From JAWLAT01 sp041395325 (GTDB lineage Bacteria; Pseudomonadota; Gammaproteobacteria; Xanthomonadales; SZUA-5), in the NCBI GenBank assembly GCA_041395325.1, contig JAWLAT010000023.1, positions 15,734 through 79,733 of the forward strand: a DNA stretch of 64,000 nt, in the 5' to 3' direction. Each line of letters opens with the position of its first letter. Positions within the stretch are counted from its first letter, which is position 1. Positions 8,560 to 17,428 of this stretch are shown one piece after another. The notes beneath the pieces were generated by a model. It searched no databases. It was given only the letters and a program-made list of their open reading frames with translations, and was not told the origin of the DNA. Both the position numbers and the translations under genes were made by a program.

Positions 8560-9594
8560 ATGACCACCGCCCGCTCCGCAATCGCGCCAGTTGGCTCGTC
8601 CGGCTACTACCACTGCGTGTCTCGTTGCGTCCGACGAGCGTGGCTGTGCGGCGAGGATCGGCTGACCGGCAAGTGCTATGACCATCGCCGCGGCTGGGTG
8701 GTGACGCGGCTGAAGGAACTGGCTTCGATCTTCGGCGTCCGTGTCCTCGCCTACGCGGCCATGTCCAATCATCTGCATCTGGCCTTGGAGTTCGATCCAG
8801 CCTGGGTCGAGGGTTGGACCGATGGCGAATGCCTCGACCGCTGGTTGCGGCTGTATTGCCCGGCGGACTACTCCGAGCAGCAGAAGGCCAACCGAATCAC
8901 CAACTGGCTGGCGCAACCTGAGCGAATCCAGCAGATTCGGCTGCGCTTGGCCTCAGTCAGCGAGTTCATGAAGTGCCTCAACGAGCACATCGCCCGAATG
9001 GCCAACCTGGAGGACGGCTGCACCGGTCGCTTCTGGGAAGGGCGCTTCAAGTGCCAGCGGCTGCTCGATGAGCAAGCAGTGTTGTCGGCCATGGTCTACG
9101 TGGACTTGAACCCCATCCGCGCGGCCATGGCGACCGATCTGGAGTCCAGCGACTACACCTCGATCCAGCAAAGGCTGCGCGAGACTGCCGAGCGACTGGG
9201 TAATGTGGACAAGCTGTTGCAACCGATAGCTGGTGTCCCGGGCGAGCTGGCGCTGGGAATCTCGGTGCGCCACTACCTGGGTCTGGTCGACTGGACTGGG
9301 CGGGTGATGCACCCGACCAAGCGCGGCAAGATCGACAGGACTGCACCTTCGGTGTTGGATTCGCTGGGGCTTCGCGACAAGGCCGAACAGCGGCCGGCGC
9401 TGCTGGACCGATTTGCACTCTCCGACCGCGTTTGGACCCACCAGGTCAAAGGCACCGAGTCGGACTTCTACCGAGTGATCGGCGCCGCCGAACGGATACT
9501 CGCCTACGCCGAAGACATCGGACAGCGCTGGCTGCAAGGCATAGGAGTGGCTCGATTGTTGAGCGAGCGAAGGTCGAAGCCCAAACCGGCCTGA
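8560..9594 (+). CDS. Y1/HUH transposase (RAYT-like), copy 1
   Basis: A 344-residue single-strand DNA transposase-like protein. The HUH metal motif is His-Leu-His at residues 71-73 (MSNHLHLALEFD). The family signature CTGRFWEGRFKCQ and YVDLNPIRA follow near residues 154-184. At residue 143, where copy 3 has a Tyr that could be the catalytic residue, this copy has His. Proteins of this kind (REP-associated tyrosine transposases) are linked to REP palindromes, which abound here. It is flanked by family-specific left and right ends. Confidence 0.85.
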   Translation: MTTARSAIAPVGSSGYYHCVSRCVRRAWLCGEDRLTGKCYDHRRGWVVTRLKELASIFGVRVLAYAAMSNHLHLALEFDPAWVEGWTDGECLDRWLRLYCPADYSEQQKANRITNWLAQPERIQQIRLRLASVSEFMKCLNEHIARMANLEDGCTGRFWEGRFKCQRLLDEQAVLSAMVYVDLNPIRAAMATDLESSDYTSIQQRLRETAERLGNVDKLLQPIAGVPGELALGISVRHYLGLVDWTGRVMHPTKRGKIDRTAPSVLDSLGLRDKAEQRPALLDRFALSDRVWTHQVKGTESDFYRVIGAAERILAYAEDIGQRWLQGIGVARLLSERRSKPKPA

Positions 9595-9795
9595 TTGACG
9601 AGCCGAGGGCGACCGCCGACATGGATCGGCGGCTTCGGCGTGCGCTGAGCTCGGGGTTTCGTGCTTCCAGCGCAGTTGGCGGTCACAGATCGAGCGATCT
9701 GGCCCTCATCGACCCCATGTGAACGAAGCCAACGTTCGGCATTCGAATGGAGACACGTTGGCTCCAGACAAGGCGGGTGTCCCAGGGCGTGCCAG
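9595..9795 (+). repeat. Right end of Y1-transposase element, copy 1
   Basis: Contains a perfect 7-bp stem CCGCCGA/TCGGCGG (9613-9619 and 9626-9632), then CTTCGGCGTGCGC, a second small stem (CAGATC GAGC GATCTG), and ends with GGCGGGTGTCCCAGGGCGTG. The terminal GGGTGTCCC is the reverse complement of the GGGACACCC that starts the left end. The same block follows the transposase at 10505 and stands alone at 11908-12080. Confidence 0.7.
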
Positions 9796-9799
9796 GGCG

Positions 9800-10046
9800 T
9801 GAGTTCAGCTGGAATCGCGCCGCCTCCTATCCCATAGACTACAAGTGGAGGCTTTGATGCCTCCCATTCCGCGAAGTCCGACGACGGGCCCTTCCACATG
9901 TAGTCGAAGAATCGATCCAACTCCGAATGGTGGATTCCGTGCTCAAGGCAGAACTTTTCTAAGACGAGCAGCGCGATGGCCGCTCGAGCGTAGAGCGCGA
10001 GAGGTCGACAAGCCTCAAGAAAGCGATCGTAATCAGCGCTTTGCAT
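9800..10046 (-). pseudogene. Gene fragment cut off at the transposon right end
   Basis: From an ATG at 10046 the minus strand reads about 80 protein-like residues (MQSADYDRFLEACRPLALYA, then LEKFCLEHGIHHSELDRFFD and MWKGPSSDFAEWEASKPPL). Around 9800 the frame passes into the repetitive right end of the transposase element, so the original C-terminus is gone. The piece resembles small cytoplasmic helical proteins of unknown function. GC content is lower than in the repeats. Confidence 0.55.
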
Positions 10047-10124
10047 GATGATTGGGCAATGCACTGCAGAGCGAAAACCAGTGGATCATCGCAGGTTGCC
10101 TGGCAAGCCGCCAAGGACAAACCG

Positions 10125-10305
10125 CCCAGAGCCGCCCAGCACCACCGCCTTGTGGCACCGCCCAGGACACCGGCGGCACCGCCCAGGCGGCTCCGCCCAG
10201 TAGGCGGCTCGGCCCAGGACACCCCAGGCTCGGCCCAGAGGCTCGGCCCAGGAGGAGGCTCGGCCCAGGACACCCAAACGCTCTGAGGGAGGCTCGGCCC
10301 AGGGA
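10125..10305 (+). repeat. Short tandem repeats built on 'GGCTCGGCCCAG'
   Basis: About ten imperfect units of GGCTCGGCCCAG or CGCCCAG, often followed by GACACC, fill this stretch. Their ends match the GGACACCC start of the transposase-element left end, so the array seems to have grown by slippage or repeated end insertion. Confidence 0.55.
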
Positions 10306-10504
10306 GGCTCGGCCCAGGACACCCAAACGCTCTGAGGCAGACTAATCCGCCTGAAGCCGGCGCGTTTTGCCGACACGGCTGATGCGGCAGGCTGTCGCCA
10401 GGCTCGGCCCAGGACACCCAAACGCTCTGAGGCAGACTAATCCGCCTGAAGCCGGCGCGTTTTGCCGACAGACATTGCCCGGCTGATGCGGCAGGCTGTC
10501 GTGC
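10306..10504 (+). repeat. Two tandem left ends of the Y1-transposase element
   Basis: Two almost identical units of about 95 bases (10306-10398 and 10401-10504) begin GGCTCGGCCCAGGACACCCA and run to the transposase start. The first lacks the ATG and about ten bases of the inner inverted repeat; the second leads directly into the transposase. Confidence 0.7.
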
Positions 10505-11539
10505 ATGACCACCGCCCGCTCCGTCATCGCGCCGCCAGGCTCGGCCGGCTACTACCACTGCGTGTCTCGCTGCGTTCGGCGGGCGTGGTTGTGTGGAGAG
10601 GACCGACTGAGCGGCAAGTGCTACGACCATCGCCGCGACTGGGTCGTGACGCGGGTTACCGAACTGGCCTCGATCTTCGGCGTCCGTGTCCTGGCCTACG
10701 CGGCCATGTCCAATCATCTGCACTTGGCCCTCGAATTCGACCCAGCTTGGGTCGAAGACTGGACCGATGTCGAATGTCTGGAACGCTGGCTGCGGCTGTA
10801 CTGTCCGGCGGACTACTCAGAGCAGCAGAAGGCGAATCGAATCACCAATTGGCTGGCGCAAGCTGAGCGAATCCAGCAGATTCGGCTTCGACTGACGTCC
10901 GTCAGCGAATTCATGAAATGCCTCAACGAGCACATCGCCCGAATGGCCAACCTGGAGGACGGCTGCACCGGTCGCTTCTGGGAAGGGCGCTTCAAGTGCC
11001 AGCGGCTGCTCGATGAGCAAGCAGTGTTGTCGGCCATGGTCTACGTGGACTTGAACCCCATCCGCGAGGCCATGGCGACCGATCTGGAGTCCAGCGACTA
11101 CACCTCGATCCAGCAAAGGCTGCGCGAGACTGCCGAGCGACTGGGCGACGTGGACAAGTTGTTGCGACCGGTTACCGGTGTGCCGGGCGAGCTGGCGCTG
11201 GGGATCTCGGTGCGGCACTACCTGGGGCTGGTCGACTGGACGGGTCGGGTCATGCATCCGACCAAGCGGGGCAGGATCGAAGGAACCGCACCTTCGGTGC
11301 TGGATTCCCTGGGTCTTCGCGACAACGCCGAACAACGACCGGCGCTGCTGGATCGAATGGAGCTCTCCGAGCGCGCCTGGACCCACCAGGTCAAAGGCAC
11401 CGAGTCAGACTTCTACCGGGTGATCGGTGCTGCCGAGCGGATACTGGCCTACGCCGAAGACATCGGGCAGCAATGGCTGCAAGGCATCGGTGTGGCTCGA
11501 TTGTTGAGCGAGCAAAGGTCGAAGCCTAAACCGGCCTGA
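10505..11539 (+). CDS. Y1/HUH transposase (RAYT-like), copy 2
   Basis: A 344-residue protein, clearly the closest sister of the copy at 8560: long stretches are identical even at DNA level (around 10920-11130), and differences are mostly conservative. HLH motif at residues 71-73, CTGRFWEGRFKCQ and YVDLNPIREAM intact. It shares the His at residue 143 in place of a possible catalytic Tyr. The identical block in the middle suggests recent duplication or gene conversion. Confidence 0.85.
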   Translation: MTTARSVIAPPGSAGYYHCVSRCVRRAWLCGEDRLSGKCYDHRRDWVVTRVTELASIFGVRVLAYAAMSNHLHLALEFDPAWVEDWTDVECLERWLRLYCPADYSEQQKANRITNWLAQAERIQQIRLRLTSVSEFMKCLNEHIARMANLEDGCTGRFWEGRFKCQRLLDEQAVLSAMVYVDLNPIREAMATDLESSDYTSIQQRLRETAERLGDVDKLLRPVTGVPGELALGISVRHYLGLVDWTGRVMHPTKRGRIEGTAPSVLDSLGLRDNAEQRPALLDRMELSERAWTHQVKGTESDFYRVIGAAERILAYAEDIGQQWLQGIGVARLLSEQRSKPKPA

Positions 11540-12102
11540 TTGACGAGCCGAGAGCGACCGCCGACATGGATCGGCGGCTTCGGCGTGCGCCGAGCACGGG
11601 GTTTCGTGCTTCCAGCGTAGTTGGTGGTCACAGATCGAGCGATCTGGCCCTCATCGACCCCATGCGAACGATGCCAAAGTTCGGCGATCGAATGGAGACA
11701 CGTTGACTTCAGACAATGCGGGTGTCCCAGGGCGTTTTGAATGGAGACTCGGTCGCTTCAGACAATGCGGGTGTCCCAGGTGCCATCCCAGGTGCCATGT
11801 CCCAGGTGCCATGCTCAGGTGCCATGCTCGGCCATGCTCGGCCATGCTCAACGACCGGCATTCGAATGGAGACGCATTGGTTTGAGACAATGCGGGTGTC
11901 CCAGCGCATGTGGATCGGCGGCTTCGGCGTGCGCCGAGCACGGGGTTTCGTGCTTCCAGCGCAGTTGGTGGTCACAGATCGAGCGATCTGGCCCTCAACG
12001 ACCCCATGCGAACGAAGCCAACGACCGGCGATCGAATGGAGACACGTTGGCTCCAGGGTGCTCCGGGGTGTCCCAGGGTGCTCCGCGTCAAAGTCGTGCT
12101 TG
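11540..12102 (+). repeat. Right ends of the Y1-transposase element and short tandem repeats
   Basis: Bases 11540-11726 repeat the right end found after copy 1, including the CCGCCGA/TCGGCGG stem (11558-11577). Short pieces ending CAATGCGGGTGTCCCAGG follow, then 11776-11852 holds about four units of CCCAGGTGCCAT and three of GCTCGGCCAT. A third right end lies at 11908-12080 without any transposase. No gene is supported here. Confidence 0.65.
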
Positions 12103-14424
12103 TTACTCGAATCCACTGGAAAAGAGTGCATCAGTATCGATAACGAAGTCCCACAATCCACGCCCCCCAGTAGCAAAACGTGCGGTATGCAGGGCGTCGA
12201 TGTAGTCGACGTGCCAGTAGGTCTGGTCTGGAGTTAACGCTGCACTGATCTCGATCCAGCGACCAGCCGTCTGATCGTAGTAGTAGGGACCCAGGTTGGT
12301 CGCAGCAAAAAGATGACCGCCGTCTGCGGAGATTGCCAGATTATAGACAAGCGTATTGGGTAATCCAGTGGCGAAAGCACTGAAACTGTCACCATTGTCA
12401 ATTGAACGATATACAGCCGGACCGGCGTACCCAGAACCGGAAACATAGATGGTTTCCGGATCGGTGGGATGAGTCAAGATGCAGTTGCCACTGAAGAATG
12501 CACCCCATGGCAGTGTCGTTACCGTTTGTTGAAACCCGTCCCCAGCGTCTCTGAAGAAGCGACCAAGGTTTGCTATCACATACTGTGTTTCACCGTCTCT
12601 CGAGAATTGCACTGCGCTGATACCGCCACCAAAATTGAAATCACCGACTTGATAAGCGATGTAGCTACCATTGTAGGTCAGTGTGATCAATCGATTCGCA
12701 CTGGGGCCCGCTTCTCCGGCAGCGATAACGGCACGGTTCGGGCTCCGCGGATCCACCTGCAATGGCTGAAAGAACTGGTAGGCCTGAATTCCGCCGGTAT
12801 TGAAGCTCCATCTTCTTAATGCGGAATCTCCGGTTGTCTGAGTGTCAAAATCGAACATCACCACGCCTGGGTATACCGCCCATAGCGTCTCGCCCCCATC
12901 AGCTGACGTCAGGTAGGCCCAATCGCCGGCGGATGGCTGCAAGAAGGCATTGAGGCCGGTTGTCGGAGTGTGTGCTTTCTGATAGCCCTGATCCTGAGAG
13001 CCCACCATGATTCGATATGGCGGACTGCGCTGAGTATAGCTCCCGTAGTACTCACTATTGCGAATTCCGTCAAGTGACAGATTCTGGACAGTAAGACCGC
13101 CGTCGACAGACTCGTATACGCCACCATCGGTCGATATGTAAATTCGCTCTATGTCATTCTGATCTACGAAGATATCAAAATTCGGAATGTCCGCGTGAAG
13201 GTTGATTGCCGGATTGTCGTAATAAGATGCGTGGAAGTTGATGTAAGTCCAACTGGCGCCGCCGTCATGGCTGCGATACGCATTCAGTCCACCCACAAAG
13301 AGCTGCATCGGATCTCGAGTTGACGTTTCAGCCGAACTACGGGTGAACATGTGACTTGGTGCTGGTAGGCGCGTAACCCACGTCTGGCCACCATCCAGGC
13401 TCTGGTAGACGTCTGTTTGAGGCGGAACCGTCCGTCTGTCCACAAAGGCATAAAGGAAGGTGACACCATTATTGACACCTCCGCCCAGGGAGACGTAATG
13501 ACCTGGTTGAACCTGGGCCGCAACATCGATGGTCGAAATGGTCACCAGCGAATGGGTGCCTGGCTCAATCATCTTCAATGTGAGGCCGTCCAGCAGGTAC
13601 ATTGCGCTGCTGTCATGACGGGGCGAGAACAATGCAGTTTGGCCTTGGGATCCTACAAAACCCAGATCAACGAACGTGCTTCCACGATTGGCTGACGCAT
13701 AAAGTTTGACTCCGAAGACCAGACTGACTGGATCGAACTCATTCCGCAGTGCATACACATCATTGCCAGTTGGATCACGAACTGCCAGGCCTTCAATGGA
13801 ATAAGGCTGGTCACTGTTCAGGCCGTTCGCGGAGCTCCAGATTGTTCCACCGTCATCGCTGAAAAAGATCCCTTCCGGTTCGCGTGAAAAGAGGATGAGC
13901 CTCTCCTCATCAGTCAGCCGAGCTAAGAACGGAGCCTTGAACATGGCACCATCCGAAGCACTCTCCCAGTTCAGGGTGGTGCGGTCAGCTCGCCAGAGGT
14001 TGCCGCCTTGCGTGAGTACATTCAACCGATTGTTCTCGATGTCAAACTCGGTCGCCAAGGTTCGGCCTGCTTGGTTAGTACTCCCTCGTTCCATCCATTC
14101 CCCCGCGAGGGCGGCGCTTCGAACTCGCAGATAGGCTTCAGGTTTGGCTTTCGCCAGACGCAGCAGGTTGATCTCTTCATTCCGCTGGTCCTGTGCCTGC
14201 CGACGAAAATCGGCATCCATCTGCCGCCAGTTCTGACCTGGGGCGTGTCGATGCAGACGCTCAATCCATTCGTGCCGCGATTGACTATGCTCGCCAGGAG
14301 GCGATTCGATGGGTGGCAAAAGCGAAGCCTTTCCGATTGTGTCCGGTCGATCGCCCAGCAAATAGTACGGCAGCAGAGCGGCAGCGACTATTGTCGCTAC
14401 GCCCAACCAGGGCCCGCGCTTCAT
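12103..14424 (-). CDS. Membrane-anchored BNR/Asp-box beta-propeller protein
   Basis: A 773-residue protein. Residues 5-25 form a signal or anchor (WLGVATIVAAALLPYYLL). A charged linker follows (to about 110), then repeated propeller blades with Asp-box motifs of the S-x-D-x-G-x-x-W type: SDDGGTIWSS, SLDGGQTWV, SHDGGASWTY, SVDGG and SIDNGDSF. This is the VPS10/sialidase-like architecture of surface or secreted proteins that bind or cut glycans, without proof of enzyme activity. It ends LFSSGFE, a tail seen in other exported proteins here. Start chosen at 14424 with AGGAAAG upstream. Confidence 0.75.
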   Translation of the reverse strand: MKRGPWLGVATIVAAALLPYYLLGDRPDTIGKASLLPPIESPPGEHSQSRHEWIERLHRHAPGQNWRQMDADFRRQAQDQRNEEINLLRLAKAKPEAYLRVRSAALAGEWMERGSTNQAGRTLATEFDIENNRLNVLTQGGNLWRADRTTLNWESASDGAMFKAPFLARLTDEERLILFSREPEGIFFSDDGGTIWSSANGLNSDQPYSIEGLAVRDPTGNDVYALRNEFDPVSLVFGVKLYASANRGSTFVDLGFVGSQGQTALFSPRHDSSAMYLLDGLTLKMIEPGTHSLVTISTIDVAAQVQPGHYVSLGGGVNNGVTFLYAFVDRRTVPPQTDVYQSLDGGQTWVTRLPAPSHMFTRSSAETSTRDPMQLFVGGLNAYRSHDGGASWTYINFHASYYDNPAINLHADIPNFDIFVDQNDIERIYISTDGGVYESVDGGLTVQNLSLDGIRNSEYYGSYTQRSPPYRIMVGSQDQGYQKAHTPTTGLNAFLQPSAGDWAYLTSADGGETLWAVYPGVVMFDFDTQTTGDSALRRWSFNTGGIQAYQFFQPLQVDPRSPNRAVIAAGEAGPSANRLITLTYNGSYIAYQVGDFNFGGGISAVQFSRDGETQYVIANLGRFFRDAGDGFQQTVTTLPWGAFFSGNCILTHPTDPETIYVSGSGYAGPAVYRSIDNGDSFSAFATGLPNTLVYNLAISADGGHLFAATNLGPYYYDQTAGRWIEISAALTPDQTYWHVDYIDALHTARFATGGRGLWDFVIDTDALFSSGFE

Positions 14425-14759
14425 ATTGCGTCTTTCCTCGTCATCATCGATGTGCGTCCGGGTTGTGAGCAACCGGGCAAGGTCAGGGATTCATTGCGGA
14501 GCGCGGATCAATAGCGTGGGCCGAAACAAAGTCGGCCGACGATCATTCAAGCCGTGTCGCGGGCGCAGGAGATTACCACGATGGTGTCACTGCCAAAATG
14601 GTCTGAATCGCACATGCATGAGTGCGATCCATCTGGTGCGGGTGTACGGGGAGCGCTCACTGCCCAGGACACCCAAACGCTCTGAGGCAGACTAATCCGC
14701 CTGAAACCGACGCGTTCTGCCGACAGACGTTGCCCAGATGATGCGGCAGGCTGTGGTGC
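14425..14759. repeat. Intergenic region ending in a transposase-element left end
   Basis: The first 230 bases hold the promoter side of the propeller gene and nothing recognisable otherwise. Bases 14660-14759 are a left end of the Y1-transposase element (CAGGACACCCAAACGCTCTG, then AATCCGCCTGAAACCGACGC) leading into a truncated transposase. Confidence 0.55.
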
Positions 14760-14960
14760 ATGACCACCGCTCGTTCCGCCATCGCGCCGGTTGGCTCGGC
14801 CGGCTACTACCACTGTGTCAGTCGCTGCGTACGACGGGCGTGGCTGTGCGGCGAGGACCGACTGAGCGGCAAGTCATACGACCATCGCCGGGACTGGCTC
14901 GTGGAGCGGGTGAACGAACTGGCTTTGATCTTCGGCGAACGAGTGCTGGCTTATGCGGCC
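14760..14960 (+). pseudogene. Truncated Y1/HUH transposase, copy 4
   Basis: The first 67 codons of the transposase are intact (MTTARSAIAPVGSAGYYHCV to RVLAYAA). The sequence breaks off just before the HLH motif and passes directly into a 41-base tandem repeat made of right-end sequence. Without the metal-binding His pair and the rest of the domain it cannot act. Confidence 0.75.
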
Positions 14961-15075
14961 TTCAGACAAGGCGGGTGTCCCAGGGCGTGGACAGGGCGGC
15001 CTTCAGACAAGGCGGGTGTCCCAGGGCGTGGACAGGGCGGCCTTCAGACAAGGCGGGTGTCCCAGGGCGTGGACA
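14961..15075 (+). repeat. Three tandem 41-bp repeats derived from the element right end
   Basis: The unit starts TTCAGACAAGGCGGGTGTCC and ends GGACAGGGCGGCC. Copies lie at 14961-15001, 15002-15042 and 15043-15075 (last one partial). A degenerate fourth start is at about 15086. The unit equals the outer right end of the transposase element. There are no spacers, so this is not a CRISPR array. Confidence 0.8.
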
Positions 15076-15128
15076 TTCATCGTCCTTGACAAGGAGGGTG
15101 TCCCAGGGTGTTCTGTTAGGCGCGCGTT

Positions 15129-16214
15129 TCAAAAGTACTCCGAGTCGATGAACCGATCTGCAATGTATCCGGCTGGTGCGTTTTCCCAGAATTCCTCGTT
15201 TCTTCGATCCATTGCCTCATATTCACCTTTCGTGCGCAATGTTCGGTACTTGTTGCACTCTGCGGCTGTATTGGAGTTCAATTCCTTCTTCTTGATTCGG
15301 CAGAATACGCCTACATCGAATGATGTTCCGTGGTACTTGCAATTGAAACAGTTGCGGATAGGCACTCCATCTAGATGCGCAGCGCGCACCGCTTCTTCGA
15401 ACACCTGCCCACGAACGATGTCTGGCGCTTCTTCCTCATACAGACCCATGCCTCTGTAATGAGCAACACTGTCAGGCGGCTCATACACTGAGAGTTCCTG
15501 CGGCTTCATTTCTACGAGCCTCGCTTTTCCACTTCTGTACACCAGTAGAACCAAGCAAATGTTGCTGCATTTGCCGCGGCAGGAAACCTTCGGAAACTTT
15601 CTGGTTCGGAAATTGTATAGCCGTACGTTCTTCTTTCGGGCATCGATATTGTCGCACGATTCAATTACGTCATCTTCTTCAGAAATCAGTACCTCGGCGA
15701 TTCGCAACCCACTATTCAGCTTGTCTTCTGAGCATCGATGGCTTACGGCAAATTCGACAAGGAGAAAATCAGCTCCGTCCGCTGAGGAGAGCACTACATC
15801 ACCAATGAATCCGCGGACCTGCTTTTCGATACCGCATGTCGGAAAGATTTTTGTGAGGTCGAAGCTCTCATGCAGCTGGTGATTGCAGGTGCCCCGTGCC
15901 GATTCCTCGAAATATCTACACGTGTAGGTCAACGTTCTGGAGAGGGTGAACGGAACTCCTTCTGCGACGGCTCGACGGTACGCTGACGCGAACCGATCTT
16001 TAGCCAATGCATGCAGATAGGTTTCCCCGCTACAGTGGCATTGTTGCTTATGTGCAAAGTGCTTCGCGATACCCTGCTGTGGCAACCGCGCAATTAGCGC
16101 ATTTCCACACCCGAAGCATTCGAAAGGCCCAAGCTCCCGGCGGCTCGCTTGGTCCAGCTGTTGCACATCGACCGTGCCTCCATTGATGCAGCGAGCGAAT
16201 CTGTAGGTGACCAT
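15129..16214 (-). CDS. CoiA-like protein with zinc-finger and nuclease-like domains
   Basis: A 361-residue cytoplasmic protein. Residues 20-70 carry paired Cys and His (FECFGCGNALIARL, AKHFAHKQQCHCSGETYLHA) as in the N-terminus of CoiA-like proteins. Residues 125-160 (FIGDVVLSS and DFLLVEFAVSHRCSEDK) fit the D...E-x-A...H...K pattern of the CoiA/PD-(D/E)XK nuclease core. More Cys clusters follow (SCRGKCSNIC, NCFNCKYHG), which may bind zinc. The ATG at 16214 is chosen because the frame above it is repeat-derived. It lies between transposase copies and looks acquired. Confidence 0.65.
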   Translation of the reverse strand: MVTYRFARCINGGTVDVQQLDQASRRELGPFECFGCGNALIARLPQQGIAKHFAHKQQCHCSGETYLHALAKDRFASAYRRAVAEGVPFTLSRTLTYTCRYFEESARGTCNHQLHESFDLTKIFPTCGIEKQVRGFIGDVVLSSADGADFLLVEFAVSHRCSEDKLNSGLRIAEVLISEEDDVIESCDNIDARKKNVRLYNFRTRKFPKVSCRGKCSNICLVLLVYRSGKARLVEMKPQELSVYEPPDSVAHYRGMGLYEEEAPDIVRGQVFEEAVRAAHLDGVPIRNCFNCKYHGTSFDVGVFCRIKKKELNSNTAAECNKYRTLRTKGEYEAMDRRNEEFWENAPAGYIADRFIDSEYF

Positions 16215-16396
16215 TGCACTTAGCCCCGAAAGCGAAGTAGGACACCCGCACAGTAGCAAGAAAGCGAAGTAGGAAAGCGAAGAAGGACACCCGCACAGTA
16301 GCAGACTATTCCGCCACCAACGGCCGCCGGATTCCGCAGTCAATCCGCGCCTTCGGCCTGCAGACAGGGGGCTGGACTGGCGCCACGCTGCGACGC
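16215..16396 (+). repeat. Direct repeats and left end of transposase copy 3
   Basis: The unit GGACACCCGCACAGTAGCA occurs at about 16240-16258 and 16285-16303, separated by two GCGAAG-rich pieces. The following 90 bases are a divergent left end (CGCAGTCAATCCGCGCC and on to the ATG at 16397). The minus-strand gene to the left starts just outside. Confidence 0.55.
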
Positions 16397-17428
16397 ATGA
16401 CCACCGCCCGCTCCGCCATCGCACCGCCAGGCGCCTTTGGCCGCTACCACTGTGTGGCGCGCTGTGTTCGCCGGGCCTGGTTGTGTGGCTTCGACAAGCT
16501 CAGCGGCCAGTCCTACGAGCATCGTCGGCAGTGGCTGGTCGATCGGATGAACGAGCTGGCGGCGATCTTCGCGGTGCGTGTGCTGGCTTACTGCGCCATG
16601 TCGAACCACATGCACCTGGCGCTCGAGTTTGATCCTGCCTGGGTCGAAGGCTGGTCAGACCTGGACTGCGCCAAGCGTTGGCTGCAGTTGTATTGCCCAG
16701 CCGATCAAAATGACGAGCAAAAGGCCCAGCGGATCGACAAGCTGCTGCGGGCGGAGGGCAAGATCGCGCAGATCCGGATGCGGCTGGCGTCAGTCTCCGA
16801 GTTCATGAAATGCCTCAACGAGTACATCGCTCGCCGGGCCAATCTGGAAGACGATGTCACCGGGCGCTTCTGGGAAGGTCGATTCAAGTGTCAGCGACTG
16901 CTGGATGACCAAGCCGTACTGTCAGTGATGACCTACATCGATCTCAATCCCGTTCGGGCTGGTTTGGCCGTAGACCTCGAGTCCTCGAACTACACATCGA
17001 TCCAGCAGCGAATCCGGGAAACCGCGGCCAGGATCGGCAACCTCGACAGAGTCATTGAACCCCTCGCCGGTGTTCCCGGTCCGCTGCCACTTGGGCTCTC
17101 GATTCGCCACTACCTCGGCCTGGTCGACTGGACCGGCCGGATCATGCACCCGGCCAAGCGTGGGAAGATCGAGGCTGGGGCGCGGTCGGTGCTGGATTCG
17201 CTGGGCATCGGCACCAGCGAGCAACGGCCGATGGTCTTGCGCCAATTGGACGTCAGCGAACACAGTTGGACGACTCAAGTCAAAGCCACCGAGAGCAACT
17301 TCCATCGCGTCATCGGCACCGCCGAGGGAATCCTCGTCTATGCCGAGCACATCGGGCAACGGTGGTTGCAGGGGCTTGGCATAGCCAGCCTGCTCGCTGA
17401 GCGACGCAAGCCACCCAGAACAGTCTGA
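16397..17428 (+). CDS. Y1/HUH transposase (RAYT-like), copy 3
   Basis: A 343-residue member of the same family, clearly more diverged than copies 1 and 2. It has the metal motif His-Met-His at residues 71-73 (MSNHMHLALEFD), the signature VTGRFWEGRFKCQ and YIDLNPVRAGLA. At residue 143 it has Tyr (LNEYIARRAN), where the other two copies have His; this is the best candidate for a catalytic Tyr. It may be the only active enzyme of the set. Right end with CCGCCGA stem near 17448 follows. Confidence 0.85.
   Translation: MTTARSAIAPPGAFGRYHCVARCVRRAWLCGFDKLSGQSYEHRRQWLVDRMNELAAIFAVRVLAYCAMSNHMHLALEFDPAWVEGWSDLDCAKRWLQLYCPADQNDEQKAQRIDKLLRAEGKIAQIRMRLASVSEFMKCLNEYIARRANLEDDVTGRFWEGRFKCQRLLDDQAVLSVMTYIDLNPVRAGLAVDLESSNYTSIQQRIRETAARIGNLDRVIEPLAGVPGPLPLGLSIRHYLGLVDWTGRIMHPAKRGKIEAGARSVLDSLGIGTSEQRPMVLRQLDVSEHSWTTQVKATESNFHRVIGTAEGILVYAEHIGQRWLQGLGIASLLAERRKPPRTV

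Noticed and set aside
14961..15075. Possible CRISPR array
   Set aside because: Repeats are directly adjacent with no spacers and are copies of a transposon end; no cas genes.
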